Under the pieces are notes generated by a model, which had not been told where the DNA came from, did not search any database, and saw only the letters and a list, made by a program, of their open reading frames with translations. Source: Leptobacterium flavescens (GTDB lineage Bacteria > Bacteroidota > Bacteroidia > Flavobacteriales > Flavobacteriaceae). Taken from it: a DNA stretch of 64,000 bases. The stretch spans positions 682,001 through 746,000 of the forward strand of contig NZ_JAABOO010000001.1 in assembly GCF_010671605.1 (NCBI RefSeq), written 5' to 3'. The translations under genes were made by a program, and so were the position numbers. Below are positions 27,901 to 35,921 of this stretch, one piece after another (within the stretch, counting starts at the first letter, position 1; every line of letters begins with the position of its first letter).

Positions 27901-27931
27901 GCAGCAAAAAAGTAAGGATATATTTGATTAA
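24926..27931 (+). CDS. Polytopic membrane protein with C-terminal patatin-like phospholipase domain
   Basis: A 1001-residue protein. The first 540 residues contain roughly twelve or thirteen hydrophobic segments. The C-terminal half is a patatin domain: an oxyanion-like NEGGGLRANY loop, nucleophile S614 in ATSGASGGSIG and catalytic D800 in HFMDAGVFDNYG. This Ser/Asp dyad suggests lipid acyl hydrolase activity at the membrane; no substrate is known. Patatins are more often soluble or fused to an outer-membrane barrel, so the long helical membrane part is unusual. An esterase gene follows 14 bp after its stop, which points to one unit. Confidence 0.85.
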   Translation: MNSLLHTSLSRRFYFFLVCLISIISLGKYIAIDSFIDIPEKIFLPENTWALSIFYDHKEVYPNFGYVYFAVDFLFAFSIFWFIPALYRKVFHQGKMSDFKIYRRLLLLPLVYLLADITEGIFNLVLISTEGMGSGIFSSAPLSAIAGVKIGALLLSILYGLYLYLRDIEADRVIDEVRNNTTLSKIKDTLRSVLSGNYATILISLIVFYLILKNNQGNTLLLELVLSPFNMLLGFIPLLILLSLMTLVNSYYMSFGFYSKIKENNPIAERKYFNWNTLDQQEATATRATQGNIKRYLTITYFMMATVLLLNLICQRFDTSNLSWIVYLLSVSIVYAIGRYVWKVNKKLKQLDVVSEIEFMKSFSNKALISAILMTSGLILYIVLSLIDQFKFPTPKIVSLVAFFTGASFLMAHIILIRRSTRKFNYAPIQFIKRWMANDGNLIRTQKFLGILVLLVSLYQFFYNTDLFFDHIKSINMILIYVFLGFWLLFVTTSSMVFAIDQNKKKTIAFVNLIVIIILGLFLRSLAFENQYFTTKLVPVSASAPETEQGISLKTYLEERLASRKGEFFYLVANEGGGLRANYWTLLILHKLEEESRKNGSGFYDNILATSGASGGSIGQSLYNLMQADNSYIIKQEIIDKIGNRDHLSSDLFSLCFRRPITSLIPVDLSENNGIKTIRGDYYASRKYTRMVLGEESPLYSKSTENSFKNFWNEAYTNNQKQYPLTIINSAHVEYGTEGVGSPLFEDENEKIFNGSVSYLGIDYKGNDWSTSFIDAAFLANRFPLISSPAIIPTKGHFMDAGVFDNYGISSLLDLIWYVQKKANENGDDSWKNIWAQLKGRLKLIVIANGRETYIKNKYGDLKTDQGGRLYKSSNLNGSFGAAVSTSAVKEYLTRVGEKMTSDEDVDYIFRDIIFIDLPYLLKGGRKDIQQTLRIQLRNSGLEKLVEDENDAILNYFEKAGYDYDIYLDPPLGRSLSRPVANYMKIAADYVLQQKSKDIFD

Positions 27932-27945
27932 ATTAGCTTAAAAAA

Positions 27946-28839
27946 GTGCTCAGATATCTTCTTTTTCTGCTTCTCCCCTTCCAATTGTTATCTCAAAACC
28001 GCTATCAGGACAGGGTATATGATGCTGTAGACTCTTCAACTTATGAATATGCAGTCAAGGATAAGGAATCTCTTAAATTGGATCTATATCAGCCTTCGGG
28101 AGATACTTTAAGTCAAAGACCGGTTATGGTATTTATACATGGCGGAGGATTTTCTATCGGGGCCAGAGATGAAGCGGAAATGGTGCGTCTTTCCAGAAAT
28201 GCGGCACAAAGAGGGTATGTGGTGGCATCTATTTCCTACCGGCTTACCCGAAAAGGAAAAGGTTTTGGCTGCACCACCCCTTCCGAAGATAAAATAAAGG
28301 CTTTTAAAGATGCGGGAGAAGATCTTCTGGACGCTCTTTGCTTTCTGGACGACCATCAGGAGGATTTTAAGATCAATATGGAGCAGCTTATTCTGGGAGG
28401 CAGTAGCGCGGGTGCAGAGGCGATGCTAAGTGTAGCCTATAACAAAGAACTCTTCTTCAAAGGAGAAGAAAAATACAATTCTATAAAACCGGCTGCAGTT
28501 GCCGGGCTGGCAGGAGCTGTTCTCGATATAGACCTCATCACCGAACAAAATGCAGTTCCGGGCATCTTTTTTCACGGAACAAAGGACCCTTTGGTTCCGT
28601 ATGGCAGTGCTTCGCATCATTATTGCTCTGACGAAAAACCAGGTTTTTTGATCCTCCACGGGTCCAAAACCCTTGCCGGGCGGCTCAAGGAGCTCGATTC
28701 CAGTTTTTTCCTGTACTCCGTCAAAGATGCGGGTCACGATATTTTTGAGATCACGGATAAACAGCTCCAGTTAATATTTGATTTTATGCATACTGTAGTG
28801 ATCAAAGGAGAAAGCCTTCAATCGGAAGTTACAGAATAG
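27946..28839 (+). CDS. Exported alpha/beta-hydrolase (carboxylesterase/lipase type)
   Basis: A 297-residue protein with a signal peptide (LLFLLLPFQLLSQ) starting from a GTG at 27946. The HGGGF oxyanion motif is near residue 65, the nucleophile S154 is in LGGSSAGAEA, and the catalytic acid and base are expected in GTKDPLVPYGS and DAGHDIFE. It fits esterases of the hormone-sensitive-lipase-like group. Its location directly behind the patatin gene suggests joint action on lipids or esters. Confidence 0.85.
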   Translation: MLRYLLFLLLPFQLLSQNRYQDRVYDAVDSSTYEYAVKDKESLKLDLYQPSGDTLSQRPVMVFIHGGGFSIGARDEAEMVRLSRNAAQRGYVVASISYRLTRKGKGFGCTTPSEDKIKAFKDAGEDLLDALCFLDDHQEDFKINMEQLILGGSSAGAEAMLSVAYNKELFFKGEEKYNSIKPAAVAGLAGAVLDIDLITEQNAVPGIFFHGTKDPLVPYGSASHHYCSDEKPGFLILHGSKTLAGRLKELDSSFFLYSVKDAGHDIFEITDKQLQLIFDFMHTVVIKGESLQSEVTE

Positions 28840-28873
28840 CCTGAATATATATTGGTTGTTGACAATTCATAAA

Positions 28874-28890
28874 GGCAGGAAAAACCTGCC
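28874..28890. terminator. Hairpin between convergent genes
   Basis: GGCAGG/CCTGCC stem with a five-base loop but only a short T tail on either side. It may be a weak bidirectional terminator. Confidence 0.4.
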
Positions 28891-28908
28891 CTTATTCTGG
28901 TATTTATA

Positions 28909-29100
28909 TTAAAAAGCGAAATCGCATACTCCGGATCTGCACTCTAAAAGAAAGAGGCTTTCTGCCGTGGGATCGCAACAATCGCTGTCGTTTTCACAAA
29001 AACTTCCTACCAGAGAAAGATCACTGGCTCCAACGATGAGTTTTTGCTGCTTTTTACCGAGTTGCTTAACGCCTTTCAGTTTTAAAAAATTGTCAAACAT
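28909..29100 (-). CDS. Cysteine-rich peptide with double-glycine-like leader
   Basis: A 63-residue product. The first 25 residues (FLKLKGVKQLGKKQQKLIVGA) look like the leaders of Bacteroidota bacteriocin-type or peptide-natural-product precursors: a leading hydrophobic block, V-x-x-L-x-K/S-x-x-Q-x-x-I, ending in a GA doublet. The rest is acidic with five cysteines in the pattern C-x6-CC-x12-C-x4-C, beginning SFCENDSDCCD. No ABC transporter with a C39 peptidase, and no modification enzyme, is encoded next to it. The peptide is divergent from rpoD. It is a good candidate for a secreted small protein or bacteriocin-like peptide, but neither activity nor processing can be shown here. Confidence 0.65.
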   Translation of the reverse strand: MFDNFLKLKGVKQLGKKQQKLIVGASDLSLVGSFCENDSDCCDPTAESLFLLECRSGVCDFAF

Positions 29101-29423
29101 AATTTTAGATTATAATAGTTTATTACTCCCCGAACTTTTATAGACACACGAGGTTTATGTCTATTCCTGCAAGAATTTTTTAAATATTTTTTTACACCTG
29201 TGATCACAGGTATAATGTCGGAGGGCTATAATCGGGTAAGCGGCTGTTACTGCATTCTTTACATAAAAATATAGAGGTGATTTTTTAAAAACAATTATTT
29301 AAAGTTTGCTTAACATTTTTCCTTTGGTTGAAAAATATTTTTTCCTTTTTGTAACATTTTGGTAACCTCTTACGTATAATCATGTGCAGTAGCAATTAAT
29401 AAAAAATACAGGAGAAAGAATAA
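29101..29423. promoter_or_regulatory. Divergent region between the Cys-rich peptide and rpoD, with a 16-bp palindrome
   Basis: A 323-bp AT-rich spacer. It holds the perfect palindrome ACCTGTGATCACAGGT at 29196-29211, 96 bp from the peptide start and 213 bp from rpoD. Near rpoD there is a repeated GTAAC and a TATAAT-like string at about 29385. The rpoD ribosome-binding site AGGAGAAAG is unusually strong for this window. No further open frame was found. Confidence 0.5.
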
Positions 29424-30287
29424 ATGAGACAGCTCAAAATCACGAAGCAGGTAACTAACAGAGAAACTGCTTCCCTTGACAAATACCTTCAGGAAATTGG
29501 TAAAGTTGATTTGATTACTGCCGACGAAGAGGTAGAATTAGCTCAGCGTATAAAAGCCGGTGACCAGCGTGCTTTGGAAAAACTGACAAAGGCAAACCTG
29601 CGTTTTGTTGTTTCCGTTGCAAAGCAGTATCAGAATCAAGGTCTTACCTTACCCGATCTTATTAATGAGGGTAACTTAGGACTTATTAAGGCTGCACAAC
29701 GTTTTGATGAGACACGTGGTTTTAAATTCATTTCATATGCTGTATGGTGGATCAGACAGTCCATTCTACAGGCACTGGCAGAGCAATCGCGTATTGTAAG
29801 ACTACCGCTTAACAAGATCGGTTCTATTAATAAGATCAATAAGACCTATGCCTTTTTAGAGCAAGCGCATGAGCGTGTTCCTTCTGCGGAAGAAATTGCG
29901 AAGGAGCTGGATATGACAGTGAATGACGTAAAAGAGTCCATGAAAAATTCAGGACGCCACGTTTCTATGGATGCTCCCCTGGTAGAAGGTGAAGATTCCA
30001 ATCTTTACGATGTATTGAGAAGTGGAGAATCTCCAAATCCGGATAAGGATCTGTTACACGAATCCTTACGTACCGAGATTGAGCGTGCACTGGAAACACT
30101 TACACCGCGTGAAGCAGATGTGATCCGTTTGTATTTCGGATTAGGAGATCAGCACCCGATGACCCTTGAGGAAATAGGTGAAACCTTCGATCTTACACGT
30201 GAGCGTGTACGTCAGATAAAAGAAAAAGCAATCAGAAGATTAAAACATACTTCTAGAAGCAAGATATTAAAAACATACCTCGGTTAA
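29424..30287 (+). CDS. rpoD: Primary sigma factor RpoD, short Bacteroidota type
   Basis: A 287-residue sigma-70 protein without the long region 1.1 and non-conserved insert of E. coli RpoD, as usual in this phylum. Region 1.2 covers about residues 17-50, region 2 contains [17 protein letters not shown] and [13 protein letters not shown], region 3 follows RIVRLP, and region 4 contains [19 protein letters not shown], the helix-turn-helix for the -33 element. It directs housekeeping transcription from TAnnTTTG promoters such as those marked in this window. It is monocistronic, with a terminator 50 bp after the stop. Confidence 0.96.
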   Translation: MRQLKITKQVTNRETASLDKYLQEIGKVDLITADEEVELAQRIKAGDQRALEKLTKANLRFVVSVAKQYQNQGLTLPDLINEGNLGLIKAAQRFDETRGFKFISYAVWWIRQSILQALAEQSRIVRLPLNKIGSINKINKTYAFLEQAHERVPSAEEIAKELDMTVNDVKESMKNSGRHVSMDAPLVEGEDSNLYDVLRSGESPNPDKDLLHESLRTEIERALETLTPREADVIRLYFGLGDQHPMTLEEIGETFDLTRERVRQIKEKAIRRLKHTSRSKILKTYLG

Positions 30288-30334
30288 ACGCTACAACAGT
30301 TTATCATAACTGTTCGTTTTTTGATTGATGAATG

Positions 30335-30360
30335 ACCCCGGCTGATTACCGGGGTTTTTT
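30335..30360 (+). terminator. Terminator of rpoD
   Basis: ACCCCGG/CCGGGGT stem and T6 between rpoD and rpe. Confidence 0.88.
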
Positions 30361-30373
30361 CTTTTTATTTGGT

Positions 30374-30381
30374 TACTTTTG
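30374..30381 (+). promoter_or_regulatory. -7 box of rpe
   Basis: TACTTTTG, an exact consensus match, 23 bp upstream of the rpe ATG and directly after the rpoD terminator. Confidence 0.65.
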
Positions 30382-30404
30382 CACCATCAAAATAACACAA
30401 CACA

Positions 30405-31064
30405 ATGAGTACTAAGTTAATTGCACCTTCTGTCCTGGCAGCAGACTTTGCCAATCTACAGAGAGATATTGAAATGGTTAACAAAAGTGAAGCCGATTGG
30501 TTCCATATAGATATTATGGACGGGGTATTTGTACCCAATATTTCCTTCGGAATGCCGGTTCTGGATGCCATCAACAGGCATGCAAAAAAGACCATCGACG
30601 TTCACCTGATGATCGTTGATCCCGACAGGTATATTAAAACCTTTGCTTCTCTCGGAGCCGATGTATTAACCGTTCATTACGAAGCGTGTACGCATCTGCA
30701 CCGTACTTTACAGGCTATCAAGGCCGAGGGAATGAAAGCCGGAGTAGCGTTAAATCCGCATACAAACGTGGCTTTACTGAAAGATATCATCCAGGATATC
30801 GACTTAGTATGCATTATGAGTGTAAACCCCGGGTTTGGAGGGCAGTCCTTTATAAAAAACACCTATAGCAAAATACGCGAGTTAAAAGCTATTATCAAGG
30901 AACGTAATGCTTCTACCCTTATCGAAATAGACGGAGGGGTAACTTCTAAAAATGCCAAACAATTGGTAGATGAAGGCGCAGATGTTCTGGTAGCAGGAAG
31001 TTTTGTTTTTAGAAGTGACAACCCGACAAGCACCATTGCCGAATTAAAAAATATTGTTGGATAA
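30405..31064 (+). CDS. rpe: Ribulose-phosphate 3-epimerase
   Basis: Interconverts ribulose 5-phosphate and xylulose 5-phosphate in the pentose phosphate pathway; cytoplasmic TIM barrel with a catalytic metal. The 219 residues match the family. Motifs: IAPSVLAADFANL, WFHIDIMDGVFVPN, VHLMIVDPDRY and CIMSVNPGFGGQSF, with EIDGGVTSKNA near residue 174 carrying a catalytic Asp. The stop is immediately followed by the ATG of the reductase gene, so the two are co-transcribed. Confidence 0.96.
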   Translation: MSTKLIAPSVLAADFANLQRDIEMVNKSEADWFHIDIMDGVFVPNISFGMPVLDAINRHAKKTIDVHLMIVDPDRYIKTFASLGADVLTVHYEACTHLHRTLQAIKAEGMKAGVALNPHTNVALLKDIIQDIDLVCIMSVNPGFGGQSFIKNTYSKIRELKAIIKERNASTLIEIDGGVTSKNAKQLVDEGADVLVAGSFVFRSDNPTSTIAELKNIVG

Positions 31065-32036
31065 ATGAAAGCTTTTGATATTATTATCATTGGAGGAGGC
31101 CCTATAGGTATTGCCTGTGCGCTGGAAGCCAAGAAAAAGAACCTGAATTACCTGATCATTGAAAAGGGATGCATTGCCAATTCTCTTTTTAACTATCCGG
31201 TTAATATGCAGTTCTTCTCTACTTCCGAAAAGCTGGAAATAGACAATATTCCTTTTATCAGTAAGGAAAACAAACCCAGAAGAGCCGAGGCACTTGAATA
31301 CTACAGAAGGATCGTGACCTCCAATGATCTTAATATCCATCTTTTTGAAAAGGTTGAGAGCCTTTCGAAAGCTGATGGTAGCTTCCGGATCGGGACCACA
31401 AAAGGAGATTATACTGCCGAAAATGTGATCGTCGCTACCGGATTTTACGATATTCCCAACAAAATAAATATTCCGGGAGAAGAACTCCCAAAAGTATCTC
31501 ATTACTATAAAGACCCGCATTATTACGCAAGTCAGAAAGTAGCAGTTGTGGGGGCAAGTAACTCTGCTGTCGATGCCGCTCTGGAATGCTACAGAAAAGG
31601 AGCCGAAGTAACCATGATCGTCAGAGGTCCTGAAATAGGAAGGCGTGTAAAATACTGGGTACGGCCCGATATTGAGAACAGGATCGCCGAAGGAAGTGTA
31701 AAAGCTTATTTCAACACTCAACTTTCCGAAGTACGGGAAAATGAACTGGTAATTACGACTCCCGAAGGAAAGAAGGTTATCGAAAACGATTATGTTCTGG
31801 CCCTTACCGGTTATGAACCTAATTTTAATTTTCTGAGAAAGATCGGGGTACAACTCTCCGATGACGAAAAATTACTTCCGCAGTACGACGAAGAGACCAT
31901 GGAATCTAATGTTCCCAACCTTTATCTGGCAGGAGTGATCTGCGGAGGAATGGAAACTCATAAGTGGTTTATCGAGAATTCAAGGATACATGCCAAAATC
32001 ATTATCGATGCCATCCTTCAGAAAGAACACGCTTAA
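31065..32036 (+). CDS. YpdA-like FAD/NAD(P)-dependent oxidoreductase
   Basis: A 323-residue flavoprotein of the thioredoxin-reductase-like group. The FAD-binding GGGPIGIACALEA is at the N-terminus and a second Rossmann motif GASNSAVDAALECYRKG near residue 160 binds NAD(P)H. No CxxC redox pair is visible, which fits YpdA-type proteins rather than thioredoxin reductase. YpdA proteins are proposed bacillithiol disulfide reductases; that role is inferred for this organism. It begins 1 bp after rpe and its stop overlaps the convergent MtfA-like gene by 4 bp. Confidence 0.85.
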   Translation: MKAFDIIIIGGGPIGIACALEAKKKNLNYLIIEKGCIANSLFNYPVNMQFFSTSEKLEIDNIPFISKENKPRRAEALEYYRRIVTSNDLNIHLFEKVESLSKADGSFRIGTTKGDYTAENVIVATGFYDIPNKINIPGEELPKVSHYYKDPHYYASQKVAVVGASNSAVDAALECYRKGAEVTMIVRGPEIGRRVKYWVRPDIENRIAEGSVKAYFNTQLSEVRENELVITTPEGKKVIENDYVLALTGYEPNFNFLRKIGVQLSDDEKLLPQYDEETMESNVPNLYLAGVICGGMETHKWFIENSRIHAKIIIDAILQKEHA

Positions 32037-32854
32037 GCTTTTAGGAACTCATAATTGAGCATTCGCTTAAGGGTTTTATACAAAACCGGTAATTCTTTTT
32101 TAAATACTTCCGGAGTTTCCACATAATGCTCCAGGCATACCGCAAAAAACTCATAGATATTGGTATATGCGTATTCTCTCAGGTAAGAAGAATTCTTAAG
32201 CCGCTCTCTGTATGCTTCCCTGTTCAGTAATTGCCGCATCTTAAAAATACCATTGGAAAAAAGAATTGAGCTGGTATCCCGGAACCGCATGCTACTGTAA
32301 TTAAGTGCATGAGCAAATTCGTGTATTCCGAGGTTCATATTGTCATTTTCCAACAGATATCCCTTCATAAAATCCTCCCAGGAAAAAACAATGATCTTCA
32401 TAGCCGGATTGAACTCTCCTATATGATATTGATCGTTGATCTGGGAATAATAGGAAGAAGGGTACACAATGATCTTCTTTACCGATCTGATCCTGTATCT
32501 TCTCATTCCAAAAGTGATCATCACTGCGGTTCCCGATATCAGCAGTTCCATTTCCCTGCTAACTTTTATCGGATTCATCCCGATAAAGGTCTTATGTTCG
32601 GCAAAACGGATCAGCCTGTGCTCAAAAAGACGTTTTTTCCTTGGGGATAGACTCCGGTAAAACAGATTGTTCTCTTCTACATATTTAAGTTCATCCGGGG
32701 GGAGTTTTTTGAGAAAAACAGCAGTATTTACGATCAGAGGTCTGTTATATATACGTGCATACAGAATCTCCAGGACACTGAAAACCAGGAAAGCAGTCAG
32801 CAAAAATGCCAGGATAATTATTATATACATCGCTATCGTCATACCTCTCAACAA
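32033..32854 (-). CDS. MtfA-like zinc peptidase (M90)
   Basis: A 273-residue protein with an N-terminal membrane helix (about residues 8-30) and the zinc motif HEFAHALNY (H178, E179, H182). Related E. coli MtfA is a soluble aminopeptidase that binds the Mlc repressor and so affects glucose uptake; the membrane helix here sets it apart, and the Mlc link cannot be assumed. The stop codon is inside the end of the convergent reductase gene. Confidence 0.82.
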   Translation of the reverse strand: MLRGMTIAMYIIIILAFLLTAFLVFSVLEILYARIYNRPLIVNTAVFLKKLPPDELKYVEENNLFYRSLSPRKKRLFEHRLIRFAEHKTFIGMNPIKVSREMELLISGTAVMITFGMRRYRIRSVKKIIVYPSSYYSQINDQYHIGEFNPAMKIIVFSWEDFMKGYLLENDNMNLGIHEFAHALNYSSMRFRDTSSILFSNGIFKMRQLLNREAYRERLKNSSYLREYAYTNIYEFFAVCLEHYVETPEVFKKELPVLYKTLKRMLNYEFLKA

Positions 32855-32939
32855 GGTAGTAAAACTTAGCGGTTAATCCATAAAGTTTTATTCTCTAATC
32901 CCTGAATACCCCTTCCAATTCGCTATTCCGTTCTAAAAT

Positions 32940-34619
32940 TCAACGCAGTATCTCCGGTAAAGGTGTTCCGTTGGAACCGCTTGGTAACTGGAGGTTGAGC
33001 AACATAGCCAGGCTGGGAGATATATCGGTAACACTTACTTTTCTCACCGATTCTCCTTTAGGGATACCTGCACCAAACCAAAGCAGGGGTACATGAGTGT
33101 CATAGGCGTAACCCGAGCCATGGGTAGTTCCTTTTACCTCATTTATTTTAAGTTCCGGGTTTGAGCTCTGAATAAAACCAGGGTCAAAAACCAGGATCAG
33201 ATCGCCTGATCTCTTAGGGTGATATCCGTTCTGCACCATTTCTTTTGATCCTTTTCTGTATTCCTGGCTTCGCAGATCGGATGTGGTAACTACCATATTA
33301 ACTCCCTCCTGATCTGTTAAAAAAGCCGCTATTTCCTTCTGCAGGTCCTCCATCTGCAGTTTGCCAGCAGAGATCAGTTCTCTGTTCAGGTAAAGGTGTT
33401 CACCATCAAAATGCTGTATCCATGGATTTTCACCGTATTTGGTATTGAGGTATTTCTCAAGAGAATCCTTGTAATTATTGATCCTTGCTATGCCGGTGGG
33501 TAGTTTGTGTTTATACAAATAGGAAGCCACGGGAATAGCAGCGTGGTCTGCAGTTAGAAACAAGGTGTACTCCCCTTTCCCGACTTCTTCGTCCAGGAAA
33601 CTCAGAAGTTTTTCAATATCCCGGTCAAGTCTCAGGTAAACATCCTGTAATTCTACCGATTCCAGTCCGAAAGTATGTCCTACAACATCGGGTACAGAAT
33701 AGCTGATGTTCAGCATATCGGTTATTTTATCATCGCCCATTTTTTCATTTTTCACAGCTTCCATGGCAAAATCGGTAACCAGGGTATTCCCATAGGGCGA
33801 AACCCAGATAAGCTGGTATTCGACCTTTAGTTTCCTGTATTCCTTCCTTATTTCCTTAAAATTATAGGGGAATACCGGTTTCTCTTTCCCTCTCAGGGTG
33901 CGTTCAAACGTACTGTCGTCTTCCCCGCTTTCGGTATAGGTTTCCAGCGGATAGAGGGTATTCCAGTTGGTGTTTAAATACTCATCCTGTTTCTTCTGCC
34001 GGTTAAAATCGCTTACCCATTGAGGCAGGTGATCCATATAATAAGAACTGCTGACAAAATAACCCGGACTGGACTGAAAATCATGCCAGTAAGATCCGTT
34101 AGCCGTATGCCCTCCGGGTAAGATAGCTCCCCGGTCTTTAAGCGATACACTAATTACTTTGGAAGCAAAATTCGTTCGCATACGCAATTGATCGGAAATA
34201 GTGGGGGTCATTAGTTTTTTTGGCGACCTTCCCCTTGTATTCTCCTGTTGAGAACCGACAATTACTACCGTACTGTCTTCTACATTACTGACTTCCCTGT
34301 TCAGTTTCCTGTCAAACCAGCTGTTTCCTATTATTCCGTGTACGGAGGGTGTTGTTCCCGTATAGACCGAAGCATGGCCGGAGGCAGTCACGGTAGGAAT
34401 ATGATTGTAATGTGCATTCTTATAATTAAAGCCTTCCTTTAAAATTCTTTTAAAGCCCCCTTCCGAGAACTTATCCTCATATTTATAGAGCTGATCAAAA
34501 CGCATCTGATCTACTACGATCCCGACAACCAGTTTTGGTTTTTCAGATGTGTTCTCCTGACCGAACACTATAATACTATTTATAAAAAGAGCTGCTGTAA
34601 TCCATATAATTTTATTCAT
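32940..34619 (-). CDS. PafA-like alkaline phosphatase
   Basis: An exported 559-residue metallo-phosphomonoesterase of the alkaline phosphatase superfamily (signal peptide to about residue 20). A metal-binding D37 lies in GIVVDQMRFD and the nucleophile T78 in HIPTVTASGHAS, as in the calcium-independent PafA of Bacteroidota. Further metal sites are in SVPDVVGHTFG and FLTADHAAIPV, with GTTHGSGYAYDTHVP near the C-terminus. Such enzymes release phosphate from organic esters in the periplasm. No Pho box was recognised upstream. Confidence 0.92.
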   Translation of the reverse strand: MNKIIWITAALFINSIIVFGQENTSEKPKLVVGIVVDQMRFDQLYKYEDKFSEGGFKRILKEGFNYKNAHYNHIPTVTASGHASVYTGTTPSVHGIIGNSWFDRKLNREVSNVEDSTVVIVGSQQENTRGRSPKKLMTPTISDQLRMRTNFASKVISVSLKDRGAILPGGHTANGSYWHDFQSSPGYFVSSSYYMDHLPQWVSDFNRQKKQDEYLNTNWNTLYPLETYTESGEDDSTFERTLRGKEKPVFPYNFKEIRKEYRKLKVEYQLIWVSPYGNTLVTDFAMEAVKNEKMGDDKITDMLNISYSVPDVVGHTFGLESVELQDVYLRLDRDIEKLLSFLDEEVGKGEYTLFLTADHAAIPVASYLYKHKLPTGIARINNYKDSLEKYLNTKYGENPWIQHFDGEHLYLNRELISAGKLQMEDLQKEIAAFLTDQEGVNMVVTTSDLRSQEYRKGSKEMVQNGYHPKRSGDLILVFDPGFIQSSNPELKINEVKGTTHGSGYAYDTHVPLLWFGAGIPKGESVRKVSVTDISPSLAMLLNLQLPSGSNGTPLPEILR

Positions 34620-34820
34620 TTTAATAGGGTTTTATTCTTTGTTTAATTTTACTTTGAGGACATGCACTTCGTAAAGTTTCTCCATCGGAAACAGGTGTTT
34701 TTTCATTGGTTAGGATGTTTAAGCCTAAATTACCCTCTCTCAGGGCTCAGAAGATCTTTTTTCTTCCAAACAACCGGTTTTTTATGCAAAACGGGCCAAT
34801 TTATCCGATACGGCGTTTTT

Positions 34821-34885
34821 ACATAAGAAATCATCCCTTTCACATAAATTCCCTCTCTAAACTGGAATTCAAGCCCCAAAAGGCA
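34821..34885 (+). promoter_or_regulatory. Repeat-bearing upstream region of the first LytS-like gene
   Basis: ACATAA occurs at 34821 and again at 34842, a 21-bp period. AATTCAAGCCCCAAAAGGCA at 34866-34885 abuts the -7 box. Its AATTCnnG...AAAAGGCA pattern recurs at 44917 upstream of the second LytS-like gene. It is a candidate LytTR-type binding region. Confidence 0.35.
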
Positions 34886-34893
34886 TAGATTTG
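34886..34893 (+). promoter_or_regulatory. -7 box of the first LytS/LytTR operon
   Basis: TAGATTTG is an exact match; the ATG follows 5 bp later, so the transcript is likely leaderless. Confidence 0.6.
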
Positions 34894-34898
34894 TTTAA

Positions 34899-35921
34899 AT
34901 GAAGCTTAAAAGTGTTTGGTTCCATATCGGGTTCTGGATTATTTATACAGCCACATTTACGATAGTGGAGGCCAGTTATAAGGGAAAGTACACGGAGGCT
35001 CTTACCTTTGAGCTTATCAATCTGCCCATGAGGCTTATCGTAGTTTATTTTAATTACTTCATTTTACTCCCCCGCTTACTCCTTCAGGGAAAGACCGTAA
35101 AATATTTCGGCATCACTTTCCTTACCCTTATTGTAGCAGGTTTTATACAGCGTATCTTTAATTATTATACCCTGAGCTTTTTAAATCCGGGCTTGCCCGA
35201 TAACGGGATCTGGATCTTTTATAAATTTCTTCAGGCATCGGTCATTATTGCATCTCCCCTGATCTTTATCATCGGGATCTCGGCAATATGGAAGGTCTCC
35301 GAACTACAGAAACGCGCAAAGAATCTTGAAAATGAAAAGCTGCAATCGGAATTGAAATACCTGAAGTCTCAGATCAATCCGCATTTCCTGTTTAACACTC
35401 TGAACAACATTTACGGCCTGTCTCTCGACAATTCGAAAAAAGTACCTGGCCTTATATTAAAACTATCCGATTTTTTAAGCTTTTCCCTTTATGAAAGCAA
35501 TCAGAAATTTATCCCCTTAACCAAGGAGATCGCCCTGATAAATGATTTTATCGAACTGGAAAAATCGCGTTTTGAGGACAGGGTTGAAGTTAATTTTTCT
35601 GTTTCCGAAGAGATCGGGTCTGTTGACGTTCCTCCCCTGATCTTTATTCCATTTGTGGAAAATGCCTTTAAACACAGCCTCAAGAATGAAACCGGGGTTG
35701 CCAGGATCGATATAAGCCTTAAAAAGGAGGGGCAGGATCTCCTGTTCAATATCAGGAACAGTAAACCCAACACTCCGGTTGAAGAAACGGTGAAGCATGG
35801 AATAGGGCTGGAAAATATAAAACGCCGATTAAATATTATTTTTGAGGAAGGCTACGAATTGAAGATCACCGATGAGGAATCTCAATACGGAGTTCTTTTA
35901 AAAATCTATCTGAGATCATGA
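34899..35921 (+). CDS. LytS-like sensor histidine kinase (His_kinase family)
   Basis: A 340-residue kinase with four N-terminal membrane helices (about residues 8-130), a coiled-coil linker near residues 130-155 and a His_kinase domain. H162 in KSQINPHFLFNTLNN is the phosphate acceptor; the ATP site shows FVENAFKHSLKN (N box) and HGIGLENIKRRL (G box). It has no periplasmic sensor domain, so the signal is probably sensed in the membrane. The response regulator ATG overlaps the stop in ATGA, so they are a coupled pair. Confidence 0.9.
   Translation: MKLKSVWFHIGFWIIYTATFTIVEASYKGKYTEALTFELINLPMRLIVVYFNYFILLPRLLLQGKTVKYFGITFLTLIVAGFIQRIFNYYTLSFLNPGLPDNGIWIFYKFLQASVIIASPLIFIIGISAIWKVSELQKRAKNLENEKLQSELKYLKSQINPHFLFNTLNNIYGLSLDNSKKVPGLILKLSDFLSFSLYESNQKFIPLTKEIALINDFIELEKSRFEDRVEVNFSVSEEIGSVDVPPLIFIPFVENAFKHSLKNETGVARIDISLKKEGQDLLFNIRNSKPNTPVEETVKHGIGLENIKRRLNIIFEEGYELKITDEESQYGVLLKIYLRS

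Noticed and set aside
34706-34888. A 60-residue frame upstream of the first LytS gene
   Set aside because: Composition is not protein-like, and it spans the promoter and candidate regulatory repeats.
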